Source: Corynebacterium halotolerans (GTDB lineage: Bacteria > Actinomycetota > Actinomycetes > Mycobacteriales > Mycobacteriaceae). Taken from it: 64,000 nucleotides of DNA. The position numbers were made by a program, and so were the translations under genes. Position 1 is the stretch's first letter; each line of letters begins with the position of its first letter. Under the pieces are notes generated by a model that saw only the letters and a program-made list of their open reading frames with translations, was not told where the DNA came from and searched no databases. Positions 48,666-57,443 of this stretch are shown here, piece after piece. The stretch lies in assembly GCF_001056295.1 (NCBI RefSeq), contig NZ_JVMD01000005.1, positions 62,001 through 126,000 of the forward strand, in the 5' to 3' direction.

Positions 48666-49793
48666 ATGAACCCGCCTTACTCCAGTTCCACCCGCGACAG
48701 CATCCGCGATGCGAAGAGGATCGTGGTGAAGATCGGTTCCTCGTCGCTGACCGGGCCCGATGGCCGCACTGACCCGGCGAAGATCGACGAGATCGCCGTG
48801 GCCCTGGAAAAGCGGATGTCCCGGGGCAGCGACCTGATCCTGGTGTCCTCCGGCGCCGTGGCGTCGGGCATGGGCCCGCTGGGCCTGTCGACGCGGCCGA
48901 CGGATCTGGCCACCAAGCAGGCCGCCGCGGCGGTCGGCCAGGTGCGCCTGGCGCAGGAGTGGTCGCGGTCCTTCGCCCGTTTCGGGCGGACCACCGCGCA
49001 GGTGCTGCTGACCTCGGCAGATGCCGGCGACCGCCCGCGCGCCCGCAATGCGCAGCGCACCATCGACCGGCTGCGCCAGCTCCACGCCATCCCGATCGTC
49101 AACGAGAACGACACCGTGGCCACCTCGGAGATGCGCTTCGGCGACAATGACCGCCTGGCCGCGCTGGTGTCGCACCTGGCGTTCTGCGATGCGCTGGTGC
49201 TGCTGTCCGACGTCGAGGGCCTCTACGACCGCAACCCCTCCGAGCCGGGCGCGAAGTTCGTGCCGGAGGTCTGGAGCGGCAACGACCTGAAGGGCGTCAT
49301 CGCCGGCGACGGCGGCAAGCTGGGCACCGGCGGCATGGCGTCGAAGGTGTCGGCCGCCCGTCTGGCCTCCCGCGGCGGCGTGCCGGTGCTGCTGACGTCG
49401 ACGGAGAACATCGACGCCGCGCTGGACCAGGCCGACGTGGGCACGGCCTTCGCGCCGAAGGAGGACCGCCTGTCCGCGTGGCAGTTCTGGGTGCTCTACG
49501 CGGCCGACGCCTCGGGCGTGCTGCGCCTGGACGCCGGCGCGGTCACCGCCGTCACCGAGCACCGCCGCTCGCTGCTGCCGGTTGGCTTGACCAGCATCGA
49601 CGGCGAGTTCACGGCGGGCGACATCGTGGACATCGTCGGCCCGAACGGCGAGATCGTCGGCCGCGGCGAGGTGGCCTACGACTCCGAGGAGCTGTCCGGC
49701 ATGATCGGCCGCACCACCGCCGAGCTGCCCGACAGCATGCAGAAGCCCGTCATCCACGCCGATTACCTTTCCGGGTACGCGTCCCGAGCGTAG
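48666..49793 (+). CDS. proB: Glutamate 5-kinase
   Basis: The 375-residue enzyme phosphorylates glutamate, the first step of proline synthesis. The amino-acid kinase domain has [48 protein letters not shown] and [17 protein letters not shown]-terminal PUA domain (about 285-365) is present. ACGAAAGGG precedes the ATG. It does not overlap proA: a 143-base gap with a structured inverted-motif element and a separate proA promoter intervenes. Confidence 0.97.
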   Translation: MNPPYSSSTRDSIRDAKRIVVKIGSSSLTGPDGRTDPAKIDEIAVALEKRMSRGSDLILVSSGAVASGMGPLGLSTRPTDLATKQAAAAVGQVRLAQEWSRSFARFGRTTAQVLLTSADAGDRPRARNAQRTIDRLRQLHAIPIVNENDTVATSEMRFGDNDRLAALVSHLAFCDALVLLSDVEGLYDRNPSEPGAKFVPEVWSGNDLKGVIAGDGGKLGTGGMASKVSAARLASRGGVPVLLTSTENIDAALDQADVGTAFAPKEDRLSAWQFWVLYAADASGVLRLDAGAVTAVTEHRRSLLPVGLTSIDGEFTAGDIVDIVGPNGEIVGRGEVAYDSEELSGMIGRTTAELPDSMQKPVIHADYLSGYASRA

Positions 49794-49832
49794 GGCGCGC
49801 GGGGGCCGCGGCGGCTCGCCCCGGCTTCGGAC

Positions 49833-49890
49833 GCTTTACGACGCCCATGTGGTGCCACACCCCCGTGCGGGGGCGAGGGCGTCGCAAAGC
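49833..49890. repeat. Inverted dispersed-motif pair enclosing two hairpins (three-way junction)
   Basis: Outer stem: 49833-49846 (GCTTTACGACGCCC) with 49877-49890 (GGGCGTCGCAAAGC), 13 of 14 bases paired. Inside are TGTGG/CCACA (49848-49859) and CCCC/GGGG (49861-49872). It lies between proB and the proA promoter and has no U-run. Confidence 0.65.
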
Positions 49891-49923
49891 CCCGTGACTT
49901 GAAGCCCCACCCGGGGGGTTCCC

Positions 49924-49929
49924 TACACT
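49924..49929 (+). promoter_or_regulatory. -10 hexamer TACACT, leaderless start for proA
   Basis: TACACT ends 7 bases before the ATG at 49937; no Shine-Dalgarno sequence is present. Confidence 0.52.
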
Positions 49930-49936
49930 GGGCCGC

Positions 49937-51235
49937 ATGACTGACGCGACGAATGACCGGACGATGACCGACGCCCGCGCCGCCGAGCGCGCCGAAGTGC
50001 TGGAGAAGGCGCGGCGCGCCAAGGCCGTGACCACCGAGCTGGCGGGCTTCACGTCGGAGCGGAAGAACCGCATCCTGCTCGCCGCCGCGGAAGCCCTGGT
50101 GGCGCAGTCCGCCGACATTCTCGAGGCCAACCGCCGCGACATCGAGGAAGGCCGCGAGCGGGGTCTGGCGGAGTCCCTGATCGACCGCCTGAAGCTCGAC
50201 GAGGACCGCATCGAGGGCATCGCGGGCGGCCTGCGCCAGGTCGCCGGCCTGTCCGACCCCGTGGGCGAGGTCCTGCGCGGCCGCGTGCTGCCCAACGGCA
50301 TCAAGCTGTCGCAGGTCCGCGTGCCGCTGGGCGTGATGGGCATGATCTACGAGGCCCGCCCCAACGTCACCGTCGACGCCTTCGGACTGGCGCTGAAGTC
50401 CGGCAACGTGGCCCTGCTGCGCGGCTCGAAGTCCGCGCGCAACTCCAACGAGGCCCTGGTGAAGGTGCTGCGCGGCGTGCTCGCAGACGACGGTGCCCCC
50501 GAGGATCTGGTGCAGTTGCTGCCCTGCGAGTCCCATGACTCCGTCCAGGACCTGATCACCGCCCGCGGGCTGGTCGATCTGGTCATCCCGCGCGGCGGCG
50601 CCGGCCTGATCGAGGCCGTGGTCACCGGCGCGACCGTGCCGTCCATCGAGACCGGCACCGGCAACTGCCACATCTACATCGACGCCTCCGCCGACCTCGA
50701 CGAGGGCATCGCGCTGATGGTCAACGGCAAGACCCGCCGTGTTTCGGTGTGCAACGCCACCGAGGCCGTGCTGCTGGACAAGGCGCTGGGGCAGGAGAAG
50801 ATCGACAAGGTGCTCGATGCGCTCGTCGACGCCGGCGTCACCGTCCACGGCGACGCGGACAACCTCGGCTGGTCCGGCGACGTGGTCCCCGCCACCGACG
50901 TGGACTGGAACGACGAGTACCTGTCCATGGACATCGCCGCCAAGGTCGTCGACGGCGTGGAAGCCGCCGCCGAGCACATCAACGCCCACGGCTCCGGCCA
51001 CACCGAGGCGATCGCCGCGAAGGACTGGAACACCTGCGAGATCTTCGTCGACCGCGTCGACGCCTCCACCGTCAACGTCAACGCCTCCACCGCGTTCACC
51101 GACGGCGAGCAGTTCGGCATGGGCGCGGAGATCGGCATCTCCACCCAGAAGTTGCACGCCCGCGGCCCGATGGCCCTGCCGGAGCTGACGTCCACCAAGT
51201 GGATCCTCCGCGGCACCGGCCACACGCGGCCGTAG
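49937..51235 (+). CDS. proA: Gamma-glutamyl phosphate reductase
   Basis: The 432-residue NADPH-dependent enzyme converts glutamyl 5-phosphate to glutamate semialdehyde, the second step of proline synthesis. It shows [19 protein letters not shown] (nucleotide fold), the catalytic Cys in [13 protein letters not shown], and the C-terminal [19 protein letters not shown]. The ATG at 49937 is favoured by a -10 hexamer 7 bases upstream; a second in-frame ATG at 49964 is possible. A weak hairpin (51235-51256) separates it from the convergent modB-modC gene. Confidence 0.96.
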   Translation: MTDATNDRTMTDARAAERAEVLEKARRAKAVTTELAGFTSERKNRILLAAAEALVAQSADILEANRRDIEEGRERGLAESLIDRLKLDEDRIEGIAGGLRQVAGLSDPVGEVLRGRVLPNGIKLSQVRVPLGVMGMIYEARPNVTVDAFGLALKSGNVALLRGSKSARNSNEALVKVLRGVLADDGAPEDLVQLLPCESHDSVQDLITARGLVDLVIPRGGAGLIEAVVTGATVPSIETGTGNCHIYIDASADLDEGIALMVNGKTRRVSVCNATEAVLLDKALGQEKIDKVLDALVDAGVTVHGDADNLGWSGDVVPATDVDWNDEYLSMDIAAKVVDGVEAAAEHINAHGSGHTEAIAAKDWNTCEIFVDRVDASTVNVNASTAFTDGEQFGMGAEIGISTQKLHARGPMALPELTSTKWILRGTGHTRP

Positions 51236-51273
51236 CGGGGGCCTGAACCTCCCCGCATCCGCGCCGGGGCCGC

Positions 51274-53376
51274 TCAGCCCGTGACGGGAAGCACCTGGAC
51301 CTGCATTGCCTTCACCGTCGCACGGACGGGGGAACCTTCGGTCAGACCCAGGGTGGCCAGCGAATGCGCCGAGATCTCGGCGACGATGGTCGTCGCGCCG
51401 GGCCCCGCACCGGTCGCGGGGCGGTCCTCCGCGGCGGGCACCGTGACGGCTCTCCCCAGCGCCATTTCCACGCGGACGGCGGCGCCGTGGTGGTTGATGG
51501 ACGTCACCGTTGCATCGATGACGTTGCGGGCGCTGGTGACCTCCGGGGAGGCGTCGGCGCCGGGCCCGCCGTCGGACGAGCCGGGAACCGCCGACAGCGT
51601 CACCGCACTCGGCGAGAACAGCGCCACGGCCGGCGCTCCCTCCTCGACCCGGCCACCCGCGGGTGCGCCGTCGCCGTCCGCGCCCGCGCCTGCGCCCGAG
51701 CCGTCGACGCCGATGATCCGGGTGCCGGCGGGCGTCGTCACGGCGATGGTGGCGTCGTCCAGCAGCGACGCGGTGCCGCGCACCGAGATGAGGCCCGCGA
51801 ACCGCGCGAGGAACCGCGTGGCCGGGGCGGCGAGCAGTTGCGCGGGCGAGCCGGCGGCGGCGATGCGGCCGTCCTCGATGACGATGACGTGATCGGCGAG
51901 CGTGGCGACGTCCACAGGATCGTGGGTGACCAGCAGGGTCGTCCGGCCGCGCAAGCGGTTTCGCAGGACGCCCCGCAACGCGGCGGCGGACTCCTCGTCC
52001 AGGGCGGCGAAGGGTTCGTCGAGGAGGATCGCGTCGGTGTCCGCGGCCAGGGCGCGGGCCAGCGCCACCCGCGCCGCCTGGCCGCCCGACAGCGACCCCG
52101 GGCGGCGGTGCGCCAGGTGCGGAACGCCGATCGAGGCCAACTCGCGGTGGGCGCGGCCCCGGTCCCGGCACGCGAATTCGACGTTGCCCAGGGCGGTGCG
52201 GTGGGGCAGCAGCGCGGGGTCCTGGGTCAGCAGCACCGCACGGGGGACATCGCCCGCCACCGTCGCGCCGCCCTGCACCGGCAGGCCCGCGATGGCGCGC
52301 AGCAGAGTTGATTTGCCCGCGCCGTTCGGGCCGATCACCGCAGTGGTCCGGCCCGCCGGGAACACCGGCTCCGCATGGAGGAGGCCGGGCACCGTCACCG
52401 ACAGGGCGAGATCCGGCCGGCCGCGGTCGTCGTGGCCTGGGGCAGTGGCTGTGGCGGCGGTGTCGTCGGTGTCGGTGTCGGTGTGGGCAGCGTGGGTGCG
52501 ATTGCCGCCGACGGCATCGGCTCCAGCGGCACCGGCGTCGGAGGGCGCACCGTCAGCGGTTCCCGTCGACCGCGCCCTCCGGTCCATCCACCAGGGCACC
52601 GCCGCGCCGACCGCGACCAGCGCGATGGCGATGCCCAGCAGCACGGCCGACAGCGCCAGCGCCAGCTCGGGCTCGTTCTCGCGCTCGAGGTAGATCGCCA
52701 GCGGCAGGGTGCGGGTGATGCCGGGCAGCGAACCGGCGAACGTCAGGGTCGCGCCGAATTCGCCTAACGCGCGGGCGAGCGACAGCGTCGTGCCGGAGAT
52801 GATCGCGGGCAGCACCATCGGCAGCGTGACCCGGAACAGGATGCGGCTGCGGGAGGCGCCCAGCCCGGCGGCGGCCTCGGCGTGGCGGCGGTCCAAGCCG
52901 CGCAGCGCGCCCTCCAGCGCCAGGACCAGGAACGGCAGGGAGACGAACACCTGCGCCAGCACCACGGCGGCGGTGGAGAAGGAGAACGCCTCGGCCAGCC
53001 ACGGCCACCGCGACCCCACGACGCCCGTGCGCCCGAACGCCGCGAGCAGCGCCAGACCGCCGACCACGGGCGGCATGGTCATGGGCAGCACCACGGCCAC
53101 CCGCAGCGCACCGGCCCAGCGGCCCGCGCGCGACATCACGATGGCCAGCGGGATGCCGGCCGCCATGACGATCGCGGCGGCCAGCAGGCTCGTGCGCACG
53201 GACAGGCTCAGGGCCGCGGACCCCGCCTCGGAGGCGACGAGTTCCGGAACCCGGGCCCACGGCACCCGCACCGCCAGGGCGATGACGGGGACGACCGCGA
53301 TGGCCAGGGCCACCGCCGCGGGCAGCGCCACCCACGCCGGGGGAGCGGTGCGGTGCGTCCTTCGGCGCGGGGGCAT
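51274..53376 (-). CDS. Fused molybdate ABC transporter permease and ATPase (ModB-ModC)
   Basis: One continuous 700-residue frame. Residues about 1-265 are a ModB-type permease (several helices, the EAA loop around AAAGLGASRSRILFRVTLPMVLPAIISG). About 265-310 is an Ala/Thr/Asp-rich linker. About 325-530 is an ABC ATPase (Walker A GPNGAGKST near 349, signature LSGGQAARVALARAL near 430, Walker B ILLDEPFAALDEE). The C-terminus holds Mop/TOBE-type sequence (VIDATVTSINHHGAAVRVEM). Permease and ATPase are normally separate proteins. It starts 2 bases after the modA stop, so binding protein, permease and ATPase come from one message. Confidence 0.92.
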   Translation of the reverse strand: MPPRRRTHRTAPPAWVALPAAVALAIAVVPVIALAVRVPWARVPELVASEAGSAALSLSVRTSLLAAAIVMAAGIPLAIVMSRAGRWAGALRVAVVLPMTMPPVVGGLALLAAFGRTGVVGSRWPWLAEAFSFSTAAVVLAQVFVSLPFLVLALEGALRGLDRRHAEAAAGLGASRSRILFRVTLPMVLPAIISGTTLSLARALGEFGATLTFAGSLPGITRTLPLAIYLERENEPELALALSAVLLGIAIALVAVGAAVPWWMDRRARSTGTADGAPSDAGAAGADAVGGNRTHAAHTDTDTDDTAATATAPGHDDRGRPDLALSVTVPGLLHAEPVFPAGRTTAVIGPNGAGKSTLLRAIAGLPVQGGATVAGDVPRAVLLTQDPALLPHRTALGNVEFACRDRGRAHRELASIGVPHLAHRRPGSLSGGQAARVALARALAADTDAILLDEPFAALDEESAAALRGVLRNRLRGRTTLLVTHDPVDVATLADHVIVIEDGRIAAAGSPAQLLAAPATRFLARFAGLISVRGTASLLDDATIAVTTPAGTRIIGVDGSGAGAGADGDGAPAGGRVEEGAPAVALFSPSAVTLSAVPGSSDGGPGADASPEVTSARNVIDATVTSINHHGAAVRVEMALGRAVTVPAAEDRPATGAGPGATTIVAEISAHSLATLGLTEGSPVRATVKAMQVQVLPVTG

Positions 53377-53378
53377 CG

Positions 53379-54197
53379 CTACTTGGCGGCGGGGGCGGCG
53401 CCGAATCCGGCGTCGGCGAGGATGTCCCGGCCCCAATCGGACAGCACGGCGCGGATCCACGTCTCGGCGTCGGAGAACCGCTGGCCGTCGTCGCCGGCCT
53501 TCGCGGTTACCGCGATGGGGTACTCGTTGACGGCGGCGTCGGCGCCCTCGATGTCGACCTCTTCGACGCCCTTCGCGGCCGCGGCATCGGTGCGGTAGAC
53601 GATGCCGGCGTCGGCCTGCCCGGATTCGACCTTGCCGCGCACGTCGGAGACCTTCGATTCCTCTGACACGGGCGAGATCTTCGCGCCGGTCTTCTCCACG
53701 ATCTTCTTCGTCGCCGCGCCGCAGGGCACCTCGGGGGCGCAGATGACCAGCTTGGCGCCGTCGAGCGAGCCGTCCAGGCCGGTGACGCCCGCGGGGTTGC
53801 CCTCGGGGACGATGAGCGTGAGGGTGTTGGTGGCGAACGGCTGCGGCTGCCTGACGACGCCGGCGTCCTCGGCGCGGTCCATGGTGCGCATGTCGGCGGT
53901 GGCCAGGACGTCGGCGGGCGCGCCGGCCTCCAGCTGGTCCACCAGGTTCTGCGACCCGTCGAAGGACAGCACGACGTCGATGTCGGGGTTGTCCTCCTCG
54001 AACTTCTTCTCGATCGCCTCGAAGGTCTTCTGCAGCGACGCCGCCGCGAAGACGGTGAGCGTGCGGCGCTCGCCGCCGCCTCCCGCGCCCCCGCCATCGG
54101 CGGAGCATCCCGCCAGGCCGGCGGCGCCCGCCAGGCCGATGGCGGTGGTCGCCGCGACGGCGATTCGGGTGGCTGCTTTACGACGCTTGCCGTTCAT
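53379..54197 (-). CDS. modA: Molybdate-binding lipoprotein ModA
   Basis: The 272-residue extracytoplasmic substrate-binding protein has a signal peptide with lipobox LAGC (lipidated Cys31), then a periplasmic-binding fold starting RTLTVFAAASLQKTFEAIEKK. SFDGSQNLVDQLEAGAPADV and SGQADAGIVYRTDA are the family segments for oxyanion binding. GAAGAGGAG lies before the ATG. It is 116 bases downstream of narI on the same strand, so it may be partly read through from the nar operon. An NifD-like tungstate specificity cannot be excluded by sequence. Confidence 0.94.
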   Translation of the reverse strand: MNGKRRKAATRIAVAATTAIGLAGAAGLAGCSADGGGAGGGGERRTLTVFAAASLQKTFEAIEKKFEEDNPDIDVVLSFDGSQNLVDQLEAGAPADVLATADMRTMDRAEDAGVVRQPQPFATNTLTLIVPEGNPAGVTGLDGSLDGAKLVICAPEVPCGAATKKIVEKTGAKISPVSEESKVSDVRGKVESGQADAGIVYRTDAAAAKGVEEVDIEGADAAVNEYPIAVTAKAGDDGQRFSDAETWIRAVLSDWGRDILADAGFGAAPAAK

Positions 54198-54313
54198 TGT
54201 TTCTCCTCTTCAGGGGTGTTGTCCCGATCGTATCCAAGGTGGCGGAAAGCGGCCGGGCGATCGGAACCGGCCGTCGTCGCGGCGCGGGCCGACTGCGCCC
54301 GCGCGGGATCCGG

Positions 54314-55087
54314 CTAAGCCCCGCTGGACCTGGCCTGGCCTTTCTCCGGTTCACGCGTGGACACGGGGTCCCAGCCGCCGGAGTGCTTCGTCGTGGTGCG
54401 CGGCGACCGCGACCGGTAGACGACGTACGGGCGGTTGAGGTAGCCGACGGGGGCGGACAGCGCGTGGATCAGGCGGGTGAACGGCCACACCGCGAACAAC
54501 AGGAAACCGGCGATGATGTGCAGCTTGAACGACAGCGGCACGTCCACCATCAGCTCGGGCTGCGGGTTGAACAGGAACAGGCTGCGCAGCCACGGGGAAA
54601 TCGTTTCGCGGTAGTCGTAGCCGTGGGCGTCGCCGAGCAGCTGGTTCAGCACCGTCGCGGTGACGCCCAGGGCGATGGGGATGACCAGCATGACGTACAT
54701 GAACTTGTCGTTGGCCGTCGTCGCGCGGAACACGGACTTGTCCGTGCGCCGGCGCCACAGCAGGCCGATCAGCCCCAGCACCGTCACGACCGCCGCGGCC
54801 ATGCCGCCGAGCGCCGCGACCAGGTGGTAGACGTCCTGCGGGACCCCCGCCGCCTCGGTCCAGGACTTGGGGATGATCAGCCCCATGAAGTGGCCGAGCG
54901 CCACAGCCAGGATGCCGTAATGGAACATCGGCGACGCGTACTTCAGTAGCCGGTTGCCCAGGAACTGCGAGGACCGGGTGGTCCAGCGGTATTGGTCGAC
55001 GCGGAAGCGCCAGATGGTGCCGACCAGGAAGATCGCGATGCACAACCACGGCAGGGCGATCCAGAGGATGTAGTCGAAGGTCGTCAT
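54314..55087 (-). CDS. narI: Respiratory nitrate reductase gamma subunit (cytochrome b)
   Basis: The 257-residue membrane subunit has five helices and passes electrons from menaquinol to NarH through two b-haems. Candidate haem ligands are in MFHYGILAVALGHFMGL and SFKLHIIAGFLLFAVWPFTRLIHAL. RFRVDQYRWTTRSSQF is the typical cytoplasmic loop. Its ATG overlaps the narJ stop (ATGA), and it is the last nar gene. The C-terminal 25 residues are polar. Confidence 0.97.
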   Translation of the reverse strand: MTTFDYILWIALPWLCIAIFLVGTIWRFRVDQYRWTTRSSQFLGNRLLKYASPMFHYGILAVALGHFMGLIIPKSWTEAAGVPQDVYHLVAALGGMAAAVVTVLGLIGLLWRRRTDKSVFRATTANDKFMYVMLVIPIALGVTATVLNQLLGDAHGYDYRETISPWLRSLFLFNPQPELMVDVPLSFKLHIIAGFLLFAVWPFTRLIHALSAPVGYLNRPYVVYRSRSPRTTTKHSGGWDPVSTREPEKGQARSSGA

Positions 55088-55821
55088 GATCTCGTCTCCT
55101 GATTGCTGACGGGGAAGGGGAGCTCCAGGGTGCCGACCAGTTCGGCCGGCGGCCCCGCGGTGACCAGCCGCAGGTAGCGCTCGCGGGTGTCGTCGTCGAG
55201 CGGGGGCAGTGCCGTGACCAGGGCGTCGATGATCCCGGCGTAGGCGCTGCCGCGGCCCGCCAGCGCGTGGCGGAGCACTTCGATGCCGTCGCGGTGGGTG
55301 GCCAGCACGTCGGCGGCGATGGCGTCGCCGGTCGCCGGCGAGCCGGGCTCGAGGGCGGCGGCCTCGCACACGACGCAGAGGTGGTCGGGAAGTTCGTCGC
55401 GGTCCTGCTCCAGGCCGACGGCGGCGAGCATCTCGCGGAAGGTCAGCAGCGCGACGCCGCGCTGCCGGGTGTCGCCGGTGGCGTAGTAGGACAGGTAGAG
55501 GTTGCAGCGGCGCTTCTGGTCGAAGGTGCCCACGTAGTGCTCTTCCAGGGTCCGCTTTCCGACGTCCCGCGCATGCGCGATGAAGCCGGCAAGCGGATCC
55601 GCGGCCTCGAGCGGGAGCCCCGGCAGCGCCTTCGCGACCGCGTCCCACCGCCGTTCGGCGTCGTCGCCGGGGTAGTCGAGCAGCGTGGCCACCGCCATGA
55701 GCACGGTGCGGCGCTGCTCGTCGGTCATGGCGACGTGGGTGGGTTCGGCCACCGCCGCGGCGCGCGCCTCGTCCGCCGCGCGCCGCGCCGGGCGGCCCAG
55801 GAAATTCAACGGCATCGCCAT
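55084..55821 (-). CDS. narJ: Nitrate reductase assembly chaperone
   Basis: The 245-residue TorD/NarJ-type cytoplasmic chaperone inserts the molybdenum cofactor and holds apo-NarGH until it docks on NarI. The helical body has LMAVATLLDYPGD, EEHYVGTFDQKRRCNLYLSYY and DELPDHLCVVCE. GAAGAGGTG precedes the ATG at 55821, which overlaps the narH stop as TGATG. An ATG two codons later is possible. Confidence 0.95.
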   Translation of the reverse strand: MAMPLNFLGRPARRAADEARAAAVAEPTHVAMTDEQRRTVLMAVATLLDYPGDDAERRWDAVAKALPGLPLEAADPLAGFIAHARDVGKRTLEEHYVGTFDQKRRCNLYLSYYATGDTRQRGVALLTFREMLAAVGLEQDRDELPDHLCVVCEAAALEPGSPATGDAIAADVLATHRDGIEVLRHALAGRGSAYAGIIDALVTALPPLDDDTRERYLRLVTAGPPAELVGTLELPFPVSNQETRS

Positions 55822-57443
55822 CACCTCTTCGGGAACATGGAGTCCGGGCGCTCGCCCGGGCCCCACGACGCCAGGGGCACGCGGCCGGAACCGGCGACGA
55901 CGTCGTGGACCGGCACGCCGTGGAACTGCGAGGCCAGTTCCTCGGTGGTCAGGTTCGCGTCGCCCGGGCCGCCCATGCCGGGCCCGCCGAAGTCGTCCAG
56001 CGAGCAGCCCATCGCGGCGATGCCCTCGGGCGTCGCCGCCGACTCGGAGTGGGCGGTGGGGATGACGTAGCGCTCGTCGTACTTCGCGATGGCCAGCAGC
56101 CGGTACATGTCCTCGATGTCCTGCGGGTCCATGCCCACGGCCGCCGCGATCTCCGGGTCGGGCTCGCGGCCGTTGCGGACCTCGCGCATGAACGACCGCA
56201 TGGCCGCCAGCTTGCGCAGCACCTTCTCCACCACGGCGGTGTCGCCCGCGGTGAACAGCTCCGCCAGGTATTCCAGCGGGATGCGCATCGTCGCGATGGC
56301 CGTGTAGAGCATCCGGTGCCCCTCGCCGTCGGCGCCCGACGCCGTCACGGCGTCGACCACCGGCGACAGCGGCGGGATGTACCAGACCATCGGCAGCGTC
56401 CGGTACTCCGGGTGGATCGGCAGCGCCACCTTGTACACGCTGATCAGCTTCCAGATCGGCGACTCCTGCGCCGCCCGGATCCACGACTCCGGCACGCCGC
56501 CGGCGCGCGCCCCGGCGATGACCTCCGGGTCATTCGGGTCGAGGAGGATGGACCGCTGCGCCTCGTAGAGGTCGCGGTCGTCTTCCGTCGCGGCCACCTC
56601 GCCGACGCGGTCGGCGTCGTAAAGCAGGACGCCCAGGTAGCGGAGCCTGCCGACGCAGGTCTCCGAGCACACCGTCGGCTCGCCGACCTCCAGCCGCGGG
56701 TAGCACAGCGTGCACTTCTCCGCCTTGCCCGTGTGGTGGTTGAAGTAGACCTTCTTGTACGGGCAGCCCGAGACGCACATGCGCCAACCGCGGCACCGGT
56801 CCTGGTCCACCAGCACGATGCCGTCCTCCGCGCGCTTGTACATCGCGCCCGACGGGCACGACGCCACGCACGTCGGATTGAGGCAGTGCTCGCAGATGCG
56901 CGGCAGGTAGAACATGAAGGACTGCTCGATGTCGTGGCGGACCTTCTCGCCCATCTTCTTCAGCACCGGGTCATCGTCGAGGATCTCCCGCGACCCGCCG
57001 AGATCATCGTCCCAGTTCGACGACCACTCGATGGTGTCGATCGGCTTGCCGGACAACTGCGACACCGGCCGCGCCGTGGGCACGTGCTTCGAATCCTTCG
57101 GCGCCGACAGCAGCTTGTCGTACTCGTAGGTCCACGGCTCGTAGTAGTCCGTCATCTCCGGCATGTCGGGGTTGGAGAAGATGGTGGCCAGCTTCTTCAG
57201 CCGCCCGCCGGCGCGGGGCACGACCTTTCCGTTGGCCTTGCGCACCCACCCGCCCTTCCATTTCTCCTGGTCCTCCCACTGCTTCGGGTAGCCGACGCCG
57301 GGGCGCGTCTCCACGTTGTTGAACCAGACGTACTCGGTGCCCTCGCGGTTCGTCCACGTCTGCTTGCACGTGACGGAACAGGTGTGGCAGCCGATGCACT
57401 TGTCCAGGTTCATGACCATGGACAGCTGGGCCATGACCTTCAT
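55821..57443 (-). CDS. narH: Respiratory nitrate reductase beta subunit (iron-sulfur)
   Basis: The 540-residue protein carries four iron-sulfur clusters for electron flow from NarI to NarG. Four Cys groups are visible: CIGCHTCSVTC near the start, CEHCLNPTCVASC, CRGWRMCVSGC (Trp in the second position marks the [3Fe-4S] site) and CTLC with CSETCVG. The C-terminal NarH domain is complete. Its start overlaps the narG stop as TGATG and its end overlaps narJ. Confidence 0.98.
   Translation of the reverse strand: MKVMAQLSMVMNLDKCIGCHTCSVTCKQTWTNREGTEYVWFNNVETRPGVGYPKQWEDQEKWKGGWVRKANGKVVPRAGGRLKKLATIFSNPDMPEMTDYYEPWTYEYDKLLSAPKDSKHVPTARPVSQLSGKPIDTIEWSSNWDDDLGGSREILDDDPVLKKMGEKVRHDIEQSFMFYLPRICEHCLNPTCVASCPSGAMYKRAEDGIVLVDQDRCRGWRMCVSGCPYKKVYFNHHTGKAEKCTLCYPRLEVGEPTVCSETCVGRLRYLGVLLYDADRVGEVAATEDDRDLYEAQRSILLDPNDPEVIAGARAGGVPESWIRAAQESPIWKLISVYKVALPIHPEYRTLPMVWYIPPLSPVVDAVTASGADGEGHRMLYTAIATMRIPLEYLAELFTAGDTAVVEKVLRKLAAMRSFMREVRNGREPDPEIAAAVGMDPQDIEDMYRLLAIAKYDERYVIPTAHSESAATPEGIAAMGCSLDDFGGPGMGGPGDANLTTEELASQFHGVPVHDVVAGSGRVPLASWGPGERPDSMFPKR

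Noticed and set aside
51235..51256. Strong terminator between proA and modB-modC
   Set aside because: The hairpin has only six base pairs and no U-run; it may help but cannot be called with confidence.
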